From Nitrososphaeraceae archaeon (lineage in GTDB: Archaea; Thermoproteota; Nitrososphaeria; Nitrososphaerales; Nitrososphaeraceae): a stretch of 64,000 nucleotides of DNA. The stretch lies in assembly GCA_031316115.1 (NCBI GenBank), contig JALDRC010000004.1:284859-348858 (forward strand), given 5' to 3'. The translations under genes and the position numbers were made by a program. Below, one piece after another: positions 17,706 to 27,312 of this stretch. How positions within the stretch are numbered: the first letter of the stretch is position 1; every line of letters begins with the position of its first letter. Below the pieces are notes generated by a model that made no database searches, was not told the DNA's origin, and saw only the letters and a program-made list of their open reading frames with translations.

Positions 17706-19139
17706 ATGAGTAAAAATGAATTTAATACAGCTCTTAAAATTATTGTAGAGAAGATAAATCAATTTCTTGAGAAAGACATAATAATAATTGGAAAAAAGAA
17801 TTGCGATGGACTTACTGCAGGAAGTCTTTTCTCATATGTATTACTAAAATCAAATACAAAGTTTACGTTGAGACTAGAAGCTGATCTAGATTCTGATGTG
17901 CTCTCAAAAATAGCTTCAGAGAACCATGATTTGAACATTTTTATCGATTTTAGTTCTATGGAAAGTTCAAAAATTAATAATTTATTTAAAAATAAATTTA
18001 TAATAATAAATCATGATATAGCTTTTAGAGATCAAATAAAAGAATATGAAGAAAAGCAAATTAATCCCTACTTATATGGAATTGATGGAAATAGAGAAAT
18101 AACTTCATGTGGGTTAACATTTTTACTTTCAGAAAAAATTAACAGAGAAAATAAAAAATTATCTATATTACCGATAGTTTCTGCTTTAGCAGAAAACCAA
18201 AATTTAGGACCTAAAAAATCGCTAATTGGGTTAAACGCAGAAATTGCATCTATGGCTGAATCAATGAGAATTTTAAGTATAAGAACTGATCTTATATTTA
18301 ACAAGCTAGATCAAAAATCATTACCTGAAGCCTTAGCATACAATATTTCTCCTTACATTGAAGGAATTACTTGGAATAAGGAAAATTGCTACAAAATTTT
18401 GAAGAATGCCGGAATAGTTATGGATAGAGGTAGAAAAATGAAAACATTTGCAGAAATTTCAGAGGAGGAAAAGAATATGTTACTCGATGCTATTACTAAA
18501 TTTATATTTTTATCTCATTCTAGAAATGACGATATGAGCAACCATATTGAAAAAATAGCTAATAACCTAATTGGATGTATATTTGAGTTTACAAAAGAAG
18601 ACATAAATAGTATTTTGAAAAATGCAATGGATTTTGTATTTGCAATAAAATCTTGTATTAATTACAAAAAAACTGGATTAGCTATAGGTATTTGTATGGG
18701 AGAAAGAAACAATACATTAACAGAAATTGAAGAATTAGTCTTACATTATAAGACAAATATTATGAATTCACTTGAAAAAATATTTAAAGAAAAATGGCGG
18801 ATCTTGGATAGAGATTATATGGTTTTTGTACATGGAGAAGGAATTCTAAATGATGAAATAATTAATGATATTTCTTTGATCCTTGGTGAATCTCTAGCGT
18901 TTAAAAAAAAGTTATTATTTTTAAGAACATTAACAAATGACGAAATGTACAAATTTTACATTAAGAAAGGTGTTGACTACAATTCAAAGAAACTAGATTA
19001 TATACTACAAGGATGTCAAAGATATGATAATCAGGTTCAAAACTTTGATGACCAAGTCATAATTAATATCCCTTTCTCCAAAGTTGAAGAATTTTCTTCC
19101 TTAATGAGAAAAAGATTAACTGAAAATGAAGACATGTGA
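17706..19139 (+). CDS. RecJ/Cdc45-like DHH-superfamily protein with altered active site
   Basis: 477 aa. Position after rps15 and the fold-level segments (IIIIGKKNCDGLTAGSL at about 24-40, LNIFIDFSS, FIIINHDIAF, and SALAENQNLGPKK) mark the archaeal RecJ/GAN family. The usual catalytic signatures (an Asp-rich motif I and the DHH motif III) are changed to KKNCDG and NHD, so nuclease activity is doubtful. Inactive RecJ relatives in archaea serve as Cdc45-like partners of GINS and MCM; that role is an inference. It overlaps pcc1 by 14 nt. Confidence 0.75.
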   Translation: MSKNEFNTALKIIVEKINQFLEKDIIIIGKKNCDGLTAGSLFSYVLLKSNTKFTLRLEADLDSDVLSKIASENHDLNIFIDFSSMESSKINNLFKNKFIIINHDIAFRDQIKEYEEKQINPYLYGIDGNREITSCGLTFLLSEKINRENKKLSILPIVSALAENQNLGPKKSLIGLNAEIASMAESMRILSIRTDLIFNKLDQKSLPEALAYNISPYIEGITWNKENCYKILKNAGIVMDRGRKMKTFAEISEEEKNMLLDAITKFIFLSHSRNDDMSNHIEKIANNLIGCIFEFTKEDINSILKNAMDFVFAIKSCINYKKTGLAIGICMGERNNTLTEIEELVLHYKTNIMNSLEKIFKEKWRILDRDYMVFVHGEGILNDEIINDISLILGESLAFKKKLLFLRTLTNDEMYKFYIKKGVDYNSKKLDYILQGCQRYDNQVQNFDDQVIINIPFSKVEEFSSLMRKRLTENEDM

Positions 19140-19389
19140 TAAAAATGTTTTTAAAATATCAATTAATATTGAGGTAGAGTTTTCAAAAAATAAAGAAAAA
19201 GATGCAATTATGAAAGCTTTACTACCAGATAATATTAATTTTCCATGTGGATTTAATTTGGAAATGTCATCAAAAAAAAATTCATTGATTATCAATATAG
19301 AATCTACAAATATTGCTACATTAATAAATACAACAGATGAAATTTTAAATCATATTTCAATTGCTACAAAAGTGATAGAACATGATTGA
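19126..19389 (+). CDS. KEOPS complex subunit Pcc1-like
   Basis: 87 aa with the Pcc1 pattern: ISINIEVEF strand, KALLPDNINFP, LIINIES and TLINTTDEILNHI helix. Pcc1 dimerises the KEOPS complex that makes t6A37 in ANN-decoding tRNAs. Overlaps both flanking genes (RecJ-like and serS), showing a single transcript with translation genes. Confidence 0.82.
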   Translation: MKTCDKNVFKISINIEVEFSKNKEKDAIMKALLPDNINFPCGFNLEMSSKKNSLIINIESTNIATLINTTDEILNHISIATKVIEHD

Positions 19390-20653
19390 TCCTAAACTGT
19401 TAAGAAATGATGTAAATAAGGTAATAGATATGTTAAAAAAAAGAAATGTAAGCTTTCCGATAGAAGATTTACTTGAAAATGATAGAAAACGAAGAAAATT
19501 AATAATAGAATTACAAGATGTAAGACATAAAAAAAATAATATTGCAAATATAATATCTTCAAAAAAAAAAAATAAGCAAGACATTGAAGAAGACATTCAA
19601 TTGATGTCTCAGATTGGAAATAAAATCAAACTACTAGAAAATGAAATATCTGACGTAGATTCAAAATTTAAAAGTCATATTATGTTACTTCCTAATTTAA
19701 TTCATGAATCTGTTCCTATCGGAAATTCAGAAACTGATAATGTTATAATCAGGAAGTACGGAACAGTTAAGGAATTTTACCATCCTATAAAGGATCACAT
19801 TGATTTAGCTCTTAATTTAGACTTGATTGATATTGATAGAGCTGCTAAAATATCAGGTTCTAGATTTTACTTTCTTAAGAATCAATTGGTAAGAATAAAT
19901 CAGGCATTGATTAGTTTTGCTTTAGATTTTTTATCTGAAAGAGGATATACCTTACTACAACCACCATATATGATTAGAAAAAATTCAATGGAAGGTGCAG
20001 TCATATTAGAAGATTTTAAGGATGTCATATACAAAATTGAGGATGAAGATCTATTTATGATTGGTACTTCTGAACATGCCATGGTTTCTATGCATATGAA
20101 CGAGATATTAGAAGGTTCAAAATTACCTATAAGATATGCTGGAATTAGTCCTTGCTTTAGAAAAGAAGCAGGAGCACATGGTAAAGATATGAAAGGAATT
20201 TTTCGTGTACATCATTTTGACAAGGTTGAACAACTAGTTTTTACTCGCCCTGAAAAATCATGGGAAGAACATGAACGTATGTTAAGTATTGCAGAAGAGT
20301 TTTACAAAAAACTAGGAATACCGTATAGAGTTGTGTTGTTATGTTCATCTGACTTGGGCAAGATTTCTGCCAAAACATACGATATAGAAGCCTGGGTCCC
20401 AGCTCAGAAACAATATCGAGAAATAGTATCGTGTTCAAATTGTACAGATTATCAGGCGAGAAGACTATTAGTTAGATTCAGAGATAAAACAAATGAAGAA
20501 ACTAGATTGGTTCATACGCTAAATAGTACGCTAGTTGCAACTCAGAGAACTTTGGTAGCTTTAATAGAAAACTATCAAAGTCCTGATGGCATTATAATTC
20601 CAAATGTTTTGCAAAAATATATCGGGGGAAATAGTATAATAAAATTTAAATGA
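19382..20653 (+). CDS. serS: Seryl-tRNA synthetase
   Basis: 423 aa class II synthetase of the common (bacterial/eukaryotic-like) type. The N-terminal part (about 1-105) is the coiled-coil tRNA-binding arm; motif 2 lies in SPCFRKEAGAHGKDMKGIFRVHHF and motif 3 in HTLNSTLVATQRTLVALIENYQ. It charges tRNA-Ser, including the tRNA-Ser(CGA) in this window. Overlaps pcc1 by 8 nt; last gene of the rps15 cluster. Confidence 0.96.
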   Translation: MIDPKLLRNDVNKVIDMLKKRNVSFPIEDLLENDRKRRKLIIELQDVRHKKNNIANIISSKKKNKQDIEEDIQLMSQIGNKIKLLENEISDVDSKFKSHIMLLPNLIHESVPIGNSETDNVIIRKYGTVKEFYHPIKDHIDLALNLDLIDIDRAAKISGSRFYFLKNQLVRINQALISFALDFLSERGYTLLQPPYMIRKNSMEGAVILEDFKDVIYKIEDEDLFMIGTSEHAMVSMHMNEILEGSKLPIRYAGISPCFRKEAGAHGKDMKGIFRVHHFDKVEQLVFTRPEKSWEEHERMLSIAEEFYKKLGIPYRVVLLCSSDLGKISAKTYDIEAWVPAQKQYREIVSCSNCTDYQARRLLVRFRDKTNEETRLVHTLNSTLVATQRTLVALIENYQSPDGIIIPNVLQKYIGGNSIIKFK

Positions 20654-21479
20654 ATAGAATTCTTAAACTAAATATTGATTAGTTTAAATTTTTAGTAGAG
20701 TAGTTATATTATGGACTCATTCAAAATATTTATATGAATATAACATATTTTTATGAATTATAATATTAGAAACCTAATTCTAATGATTATTGTTGTTAAG
20801 AATAATATTGAATGCTATGAGGAGTTTGTAAGTATATTATTTTGTTTAAAAATGACTGATTCATTAAAATATATTGTAATATATAATTTGTGAGATCATT
20901 TCAATTAGAGTTATTTAGAATTAAGTTTCTATTAAATTCATTAAACGTAGTTTTAATGTCATAGATAATAGTAGAACGAGTCGAATCGATGAATAGAAGA
21001 AAATAGAATGTTTACATATCTATCTATTCTTACATACAAGATGCCTGAATTATTTCATATTTTTAATTACATAAACAAATAGAAAATTGAACAAAAGTGA
21101 GTCAGAAATATTGTTTCACCGCATTTTCATAAATTAGTGATTTCATGATTGAAGTATGTTAGAATATTTACTGTCTCGTTTTAGAAAACTATCGAGATAA
21201 CAAGCAGCAGAGAATGGATATATGATAAATTGAGTACTACAAAAGATACATGTATATATGTAGAAGATAATATGAAAAGTGAAATTTATTCTTACAAGTT
21301 ATCTTGAACAATTTCATTATGAAATTACTATATATTTATTTGCTAGAGGAATAGAAATTATTAGAATAGACTATTGGTAAAACAGTAATATAAAATTAGC
21401 ATTTAGAACAAATTCCTAAAAAGAAACAGATCACTTAAATTAATCTTAGATTATTCTCGTTTTGATCATTACTAGAGAT
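20654..21479. other. 826-bp stretch with no recognised gene
   Basis: Stops are frequent in all six frames and no tRNA, repeat or transposase motif was found. It lies between the convergent serS and HIT genes, where only terminators are expected, so its length is unusual. Confidence 0.4.
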
Positions 21480-21938
21480 CTAATAATTAAAGCTAGATAG
21501 CAATGCGTGATCTAAATGATTTTTTATTTTTTCTGAATAATTCAATAATTCGATTTCACTAGCGATATAACGTGTTGGCCATCTTCCATTAGAATTGTCA
21601 TTTTTAAACCTTGGTATAATATGAACATGTACATGTGGAATAATTTGATTTGCAGATCTTCCATTATTTTGTCCAATGTTAAATCCGTCCGCGGAGATAG
21701 CTGATACCACGGCTTTTGCTATTATACTTACTAATGAATATAATTCTCCCACCTCCTTAGGTGGCATAAAAAGTAATGTATCATAATGTTTCTTTGGAAT
21801 AACTAAAGTGTGTCCAGTTGTAATAGGATATTTATCCATTATGGCTAAAAAATCATCATCTTCATAAACTATAGTGCCTTGAATATTGCCTTTAATAATG
21901 GAACAGAATATACATGAATTGTCAACATCATGATTCAT
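21480..21938 (-). CDS. HIT family hydrolase
   Basis: 152 aa. CIFCSIIKG near the N-terminus (Cys pair often binding zinc) and the histidine triad HVHVHIIPRF near the end define the HIT/HINT family of nucleotide hydrolases and transferases (for example AMP-lysine or Ap4A hydrolysis). KYPITTGHTLVIPKKHY is the other conserved block. Single gene; substrate unknown. Confidence 0.93.
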   Translation of the reverse strand: MNHDVDNSCIFCSIIKGNIQGTIVYEDDDFLAIMDKYPITTGHTLVIPKKHYDTLLFMPPKEVGELYSLVSIIAKAVVSAISADGFNIGQNNGRSANQIIPHVHVHIIPRFKNDNSNGRWPTRYIASEIELLNYSEKIKNHLDHALLSSFNY

Positions 21939-22301
21939 AATAATTTTCTTTTTTTAAGATGCTAATGTTATTTAATCCTTGATATTAGGCAATGTCAACG
22001 ATTTATGATTGGTTGAATAATGGAAGGTAATGGTTCTTATCATTGATGCTCTGAGCAGAAGTTATATAGCCAATACATCTGTGTAGTTTTATATTATTGT
22101 GTGAAACAATTTAAATGGCTGATTTAACAAATATCTTTTTGATTTATATTTTTATATAATGTAGTTCGATGAGGAAATGTTTAATCTTCAAAGAAATTTT
22201 CTCTGATAATAAGTATAAACATTCAGCTTCTAAATTAGTAAATATCAATTACTAGAAATAGCCAATTTTAAATACAACCATCCTGTCCTATCTTTTAAAT
22301 T
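21939..22301. other. Intergenic region upstream of HIT and 62-aa genes
   Basis: 363 bp between divergent genes, expected to hold both promoters. A short stretch around 22005-22065 has cttatcattgatgctctgag-like C/D-box resemblance but without a convincing full box set, so no RNA is called. Confidence 0.35.
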
Positions 22302-22490
22302 ATGGCAGAAGCTGTGAATATAGATGATTTTAGTGTATCTGTATCATTCAAATGTCCAAAATGTGAATATCAGAATGATGAAATATCTGCGGCTGATTTA
22401 ACAAATGGTAATGCTCCATGTGGTATGTGTGAAACTATATTCAAGATTGAAGGATTTGATACTATAAAGATTACAGCTTTGATAGAATAA
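22302..22490 (+). CDS. Small zinc-ribbon protein, 62 aa
   Basis: A 62-aa protein with CPKC and CGMC knuckles 21 residues apart (about 19-43), a single zinc ribbon between beta strands (VSVSFKCPKC, ETIFKIEGFDTIKITA). No further domain. Small stand-alone zinc ribbons of this kind are common in ammonia-oxidising archaea and uncharacterised. It precedes ilvD by 84 bp and could share its transcript. Confidence 0.65.
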   Translation: MAEAVNIDDFSVSVSFKCPKCEYQNDEISAADLTNGNAPCGMCETIFKIEGFDTIKITALIE

Positions 22491-22574
22491 TCATAGTATT
22501 TTATAGGAGTGTCATATACTAAATTTATTTAACAAATCAAAGAGTATAAAAATAAAATATTAGATCCTTTTTTA

Positions 22575-24257
22575 ATGGAATTACCTAGTAGAGAGACACT
22601 AGAGGGATATTCAAGATCCCCACATAGAGCGATGTACAAAGCAATGGGACTAAATGACCTAGATCTAAATAAACCTCTTATTGGCGTATCTTCTACCTCA
22701 AATGAAGCTACACCTTGTAATATACATTTAGGGAAGCTAGCACAATTTTCAAAAAAAGGAGTATCAGATTCTAATTGTACTCCTAGAGAATTTACAACAA
22801 TTGCTGTATCTGATGGAATAGCTATGGGTCATGAAGGAATGAAGGCTTCTCTAGTCAGCAGGGAAATAATTGCAGATTCTATAGAGATAATGATGAGAGC
22901 ACACAAGTATGATGGTTTAGTCGGAATTTCTGGCTGTGATAAAAGCCTTCCTGGAACTTTAATGGCAATGGCAAGGTTAAATCTTCCGTCCATTTTTGTG
23001 TATGGTGGGACTATAATGCCTGGAAACTGGAACAATAGAGATGTTACTATACAGGATGTGTACGAAGCCGTTGGTTCATACGAAGCTGGAAATATGAAAT
23101 TGGAAGAGCTAATCCAATTAGAAAATGTAGCATGTCCTTCCGCAGGATCATGTGGAGGAATGTATACTGCAAATACAATGGCATCTGTAAGCGAAGCTTT
23201 GGGAATGTCGTTACCAGGAAGTGCTTCTCCTCCAGCAGAAAGTGAAAGGAGAAATCAAGTTTGTTATGAGACTGGGAAGAAGGTTAATAATTTAATAGAA
23301 AATAATATTTGTCCCAAAGACATAATGACCTTTGAATCTTTCGAAAATGCAATAGCGATTATAAATGCTTTAGGGGGATCAACTAATGCAGTTCTCCACT
23401 TGTTAGCTATAGCAAGAGAAATGGGGGTTAAACTTACTTTAAGAGATTTTGAAAGGATTAGAAAACAGACTCCTCATGTCGTCAACATGAGGCCTGGTGG
23501 ATTATATGTAATGCTTGATTTGGATAAAATTGGAGGCATTCCTATCGTTTTAAAGAGTTTGTTAAAAAGAGGATTGATCAATGGAAAAACACTAACAGTA
23601 ACAGGAAAAAGTATGGAGGAAAATTTAGAATTATTTACAGCAAGTACTAGTGTTGATGAAAATATCTTAAGACCATTTGATAGACCTTTGCATAGTGAAG
23701 GCACTATTAAAATTTTGAAAGGTTCTCTAGCTCCAGAAGGTGCTGTAGTAAAAATTGCGGGAGTGAACCTAACGAATTTTATTGGAAAAGCTAAAGTATT
23801 TGAAAACGAAGAAAACGCATTCAAGGCAATTGAGAAGAAGAAAATTGTCGAAGGAGATGTTATTATTATCAGATATGAAGGTCCGAAAGGTGGACCAGGT
23901 ATGAGAGAAATGTTGGCAGTAACTGCTGCTATAGTAGGACAAGGATTAGGAGAAAAAGTTGCTATGGTTACTGATGGTAGGTTTTCAGGTGCAACGAGAG
24001 GATTAATGGTAGGACACGTTTCACCAGAAGCAATGTTGGGCGGTGCTATAGGTTTAGTAAAAAATGGTGATAAGATAAGAATTGATATAATGAAAGGACG
24101 TATAGATTTACTTATATCTAAAACAGAATATATCAAAAGAGCAAAAAAATGGAAACCAATAAAACCACATTACAAAACCGGCGTACTTGCAAAATATGCG
24201 TCATTAGTTAAATCAGCGTCAGAAGGAGCTATAACTAGACCAATTTCTATAGGATAA
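22575..24257 (+). CDS. ilvD: Dihydroxy-acid dehydratase
   Basis: 560 aa IlvD/Edd family. Cluster cysteines are in GCDKSLPG and [18 protein letters not shown]; the C-terminal [13 protein letters not shown] and [11 protein letters not shown] segments are diagnostic. It dehydrates dihydroxy-isovalerate and dihydroxy-methylvalerate in valine, leucine and isoleucine synthesis, working with ilvE and leuCD also in this window. Full length. Confidence 0.96.
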   Translation: MELPSRETLEGYSRSPHRAMYKAMGLNDLDLNKPLIGVSSTSNEATPCNIHLGKLAQFSKKGVSDSNCTPREFTTIAVSDGIAMGHEGMKASLVSREIIADSIEIMMRAHKYDGLVGISGCDKSLPGTLMAMARLNLPSIFVYGGTIMPGNWNNRDVTIQDVYEAVGSYEAGNMKLEELIQLENVACPSAGSCGGMYTANTMASVSEALGMSLPGSASPPAESERRNQVCYETGKKVNNLIENNICPKDIMTFESFENAIAIINALGGSTNAVLHLLAIAREMGVKLTLRDFERIRKQTPHVVNMRPGGLYVMLDLDKIGGIPIVLKSLLKRGLINGKTLTVTGKSMEENLELFTASTSVDENILRPFDRPLHSEGTIKILKGSLAPEGAVVKIAGVNLTNFIGKAKVFENEENAFKAIEKKKIVEGDVIIIRYEGPKGGPGMREMLAVTAAIVGQGLGEKVAMVTDGRFSGATRGLMVGHVSPEAMLGGAIGLVKNGDKIRIDIMKGRIDLLISKTEYIKRAKKWKPIKPHYKTGVLAKYASLVKSASEGAITRPISIG

Positions 24258-24533
24258 ATAAAAAATCTACTTCTATTCCCTTTTGGATTTATATTGAAAT
24301 AGATGAAGAAATCTATAATTGAAGGAAATGATCTTCTATTTTATTTATCTATTATACAGGTTGTAGACATTTAAGATTAATACCTAGATTCCTTTTCATA
24401 ACTTGATTCCCGTAAACCATTCAACAATTCGATTCAGTATTAAAGTTTGACTTTTATGAGAACCGTTATAGAATATATCGATTCCTAAATTGTATGAATT
24501 AGGCTAAATTAGAAATATTTATGTATTATATTA

Positions 24534-25367
24534 TTAGTGAAATTCTATTTTCCATAAATCATGTTTAGATGATTGTAATACCAACTTTTCACCATAACAA
24601 AATCCTAATTCATCCAATAAATCTTCAAAATCATAACGTTCTTGCCAATAAAACATGTTTTTTTCTTTTATGAAATGATTTTTTAGAGAATTAATAATTT
24701 TGTCAGATTTTTTTGGAGTAGAATATACATACCAAAGATTATTAGCTGTGCGTAGACTTGACAAAAAATTAAAGTTAGATTTTTTAGATTTTGTATAAAA
24801 TTTATTCATTAGTTCTGTATTTACATCAATCCATGAGGGGGTTCTCCATGATGCTATTTTTTGAAAACCGAACTCTTCATATTCACATCCACCGTTTATT
24901 CCGCATTGACCTCCAGAATCAAAAGTAGTAATTATACATTCAGATAACTTAGATACATGTGCACGAAAGTCAGTTCCTGGTTGCATCCAACCTACGAATG
25001 CAATATCAAACGAATTTTTTTTAAGATTCAGAACTTCCAGTTGAAATGAGCGAATGTAATATGGTTTTTGTTTGTTTAATATATAAAATAATGTCAAGTT
25101 TTGTTCTACTCCTAGAGCATTTGGTAAATATGTTCTTATTTTTCCTAAAAAGTCACCATTTCCACAACCAATATCAATAAATGTAGGATTTGAAGAAAGA
25201 GCCTTTGCAATTGCAACAATTCGTAAGACATCTATCTTCTTATAACAAAAATACGTGCCTGAAAATAGCGGAAAAATAAACCTTTCATGATGCAGAGGAA
25301 TATCTTGCGATTTAAATTGTTTATATAGAGTATTGGCTTTTAAAATTTCAGTTAGTGAAAAAGACAA
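24534..25367 (-). CDS. SAM-dependent methyltransferase-like protein
   Basis: 277 aa from a TTG start. PTFIDIGCGNGDFL (about 57-70) is motif I of class I methyltransferases; FDIAFVGWMQPG is the post-motif/motif IV strand. The extended C-terminal half has GGQCGINGGCEYEEFGF and many aromatics and is not assignable. Substrate unknown. It is alone between ilvD (convergent) and a divergent small gene. Confidence 0.7.
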   Translation of the reverse strand: MSFSLTEILKANTLYKQFKSQDIPLHHERFIFPLFSGTYFCYKKIDVLRIVAIAKALSSNPTFIDIGCGNGDFLGKIRTYLPNALGVEQNLTLFYILNKQKPYYIRSFQLEVLNLKKNSFDIAFVGWMQPGTDFRAHVSKLSECIITTFDSGGQCGINGGCEYEEFGFQKIASWRTPSWIDVNTELMNKFYTKSKKSNFNFLSSLRTANNLWYVYSTPKKSDKIINSLKNHFIKEKNMFYWQERYDFEDLLDELGFCYGEKLVLQSSKHDLWKIEFH

Positions 25368-25490
25368 ATTTGAATATATTTAGATACAATATATTTTATT
25401 ATATATTATGATTTAATAAAAGAATTTGACGATTATAACGCTGTTAGAAATACCCAAAAGGCTTATTAATCTATTGTATTAACACATACT

Positions 25491-25709
25491 ATGGGTAGAA
25501 ATTTTAATGACTGGTGGAATACTGTTCCAGCAGATTTAAAGGAAAAGGCACGAAAAGGAGATGAAAATAACAAACCTCTTTTGAACCAAGTTAATTATGT
25601 ACTTCTTCATTTACACTTGGCAGGCAAACATGATGCAAAGCCATCTCATGAAGAACTAAAAGACTGGCTACATAGTGGTCAAGTTGATGTTCTAAGAATG
25701 AATAAATAA
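25491..25709 (+). CDS. Conserved-looking small protein, 72 aa
   Basis: 72 aa, soluble and highly charged: GRNFNDWWNTVPADLKEKARKG then LLNQVNYVLLHLHLAGKHDAKPSHEELKDWLHSGQ. No Cys or membrane segment. The regular helices suggest a small helical fold. No family recognised. It precedes the ferredoxin gene by 159 bp. Confidence 0.55.
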   Translation: MGRNFNDWWNTVPADLKEKARKGDENNKPLLNQVNYVLLHLHLAGKHDAKPSHEELKDWLHSGQVDVLRMNK

Positions 25710-25868
25710 TAATCCTAAATTTAGATAATTAATTTTATTTTTTTATTATGTAATTTTAATTTTTGTAATCAATTTTTGAATAACTAGTAATATCATTATA
25801 ACACTGTTTTGGTATTGACAGAGGGTTTAAATAGTTTCACAAATATCGGACCCTTAGTGAAATATTGA

Positions 25869-26162
25869 ATGACAATTGCAATACTTCCAGATGTTGATGA
25901 GCAAAGATGTATAGGATGTGCACTTTGTGTAGAAATTTGTACTGCTCTTGGTCCAGATGTTCTTAGGGTAAAACCAGTAGAAGGCTGGAAAAGAGGTAAG
26001 GCATTTGTCTTTTATCCAGAAAGATGTATATCTGATGGTGCTTGTGTAGGAGTTTGCCCGACACATGCAATATTCTGGATGAGACCAATGGAATATACTC
26101 CAGGCCAACCTGTACCATTACACAAGAACGGTGTATTTGATAAAGGCTGGGAAGAAGGTTAA
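25869..26162 (+). CDS. 2[4Fe-4S] ferredoxin
   Basis: 97 aa. The first cluster motif is CIGCALCVEIC (CxxCxxxxxC spacing slightly expanded), the second CISDGACVGVCP; both are of the dicluster ferredoxin fold with a long insertion between them. The C-terminus ends in a tryptophan-containing tail (FDKGWEEG). It is a likely electron acceptor for the 2-oxoacid oxidoreductase or a donor for other Fd enzymes; partner is inference. The expanded motifs may mean that one cluster is a 3Fe-4S form. Confidence 0.88.
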   Translation: MTIAILPDVDEQRCIGCALCVEICTALGPDVLRVKPVEGWKRGKAFVFYPERCISDGACVGVCPTHAIFWMRPMEYTPGQPVPLHKNGVFDKGWEEG

Positions 26163-26243
26163 AAAAAGTACAATTAAAAATTTTTTTTTTACATTCTAAA
26201 TTTATAGTTTTTTAAAATTAAATCTAATACGGTTAATATTATT

Positions 26244-26815
26244 ATGACAAAAATTGGAATTACCGGAAACCCCGGCGTAGGAAAACATACTATTTCTAAA
26301 CTATTATCAAAAAAAATGGATTTAGCAATAGTAGATATAAATAATATAATTATTTCTAATAATACATTTATTAAAAAAAATGATTTAGCAATAGATATAG
26401 ATATAGATATACAAAAATTGAGACAACTCATGAGAAATGAGTTATTAAAAAAAAAATAATAATTGTTGGTCATCTTCTACCCTATATAATAAAAAAAAAG
26501 GAGCTTGATTTTGTTATAGTATTAAGAAGATCGCCATATTCACTTATTCAAGAATATTCAAAACGAAACTATGCTAGTGAAAAAGTCCAAGAAAATATTG
26601 CTAGTGAAATTTTAGGAATATGTTTTTATGATACATTAACAACTTTTGGGAAAAGAAAGATTACTGAAATTGATACCAGTGTAGATACTCCTAACGAAAC
26701 TATAAAAAAAATCATTAATCAGTATGAAAATAAATTAAAAAGAGTGTCTGGTAATATAGATTGGCTTGATTTTATATATAAAAAGGGAGATATTCAAAGA
26801 TTTTTAGAGTATTAA
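26244..26815 (+). pseudogene. AK6/Fap7-type adenylate kinase interrupted by a frameshift in an A10 run
   Basis: The first frame (26244-26459, 71 aa) begins TKIGITGNPGVGKHTIS, the P-loop, and ends at a stop just after ten A residues at about 26447-26456. In the next frame the DNA is open without a stop from there to 26815 and reads IIIVGHLLPY, VIVLRRSPYSLIQEYS, EKVQENIASEILG and TEIDTS, the exact continuation of the Fap7/AK6 family (Walker-like lid and base-binding blocks). Adding one A restores a full-length protein of about 190 residues. The family acts in small-subunit rRNA maturation and NMP phosphorylation. The P-loop has His where Ser/Thr normally follows Lys. Real slippage, mutation and sequencing error are all possible. 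Confidence 0.8.
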
Positions 26816-26895
26816 ATCTAAATAAATAAATAATTCTATTTTATTCGAAGATTCAAGTTATATATACCTGAAATAATAACCACAATCGAACTAGT

Positions 26896-27312
26896 TTGTC
26901 AATAGCGTTTAGAAAATTTGGAGAGGAATGTATTCAGTTTTTAGGAAAAAAAATTTCCATAGAAACATCGGATGGTAAAACATACGTTGGAACATTAAAT
27001 GGTATAAATGAAAGGTTAGATGTAGTATTAGACGATCTAGAATCTGGAGAAATCATAAAAATTATAGTAAACGGATCTTTTGTCAAAGAAATTAAATTAA
27101 TGGAAAAACCGTTTGATTTAAAAGCACTTGCAGACAGATTTTCTAGAGTTTTTCCTGGTTTAGTGAAAGTTAGAGAAGATGTGGGTGCTATAATAGTGAT
27201 GGATAAAATAAAAGTAACTCAAAATGGGATTGAAGAAGGTGGAGGTCTTGCTGCTGATAGAATCAAAGCTATATATGACGAGTTTATCAGGGAGACCAAA
27301 AAGCAAAGTTGA
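26896..27312 (+). CDS. Sm-like (Lsm) protein with C-terminal extension
   Basis: 138 aa from a TTG. The N-terminal 65 residues have Sm1 (IQFLGKKISIETSDGKTYVGTLNGINERLDVVLDD) and a shortened Sm2 (EIIKIIVNGSFVKEIKL). A C-terminal extension of about 70 residues (DRFSRVFPGLVKVRE, GGGLAADRIKAIYDEF) is longer than minimal archaeal Lsm proteins. RNA chaperone or RNP function is expected of the family. Its stop overlaps the tgtA start by 4 nt, coupling RNA binding with tRNA modification. Confidence 0.85.
   Translation: MSIAFRKFGEECIQFLGKKISIETSDGKTYVGTLNGINERLDVVLDDLESGEIIKIIVNGSFVKEIKLMEKPFDLKALADRFSRVFPGLVKVREDVGAIIVMDKIKVTQNGIEEGGGLAADRIKAIYDEFIRETKKQS

Noticed and set aside
22005..22065. C/D-box sRNA resemblance
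   Set aside because: Only partial box C and D matches at unsuitable spacing; no C'/D' pair found.
23474..24136. 220-aa minus-strand ORF inside ilvD
   Set aside because: Antisense shadow of a fully conserved enzyme; no family motif.
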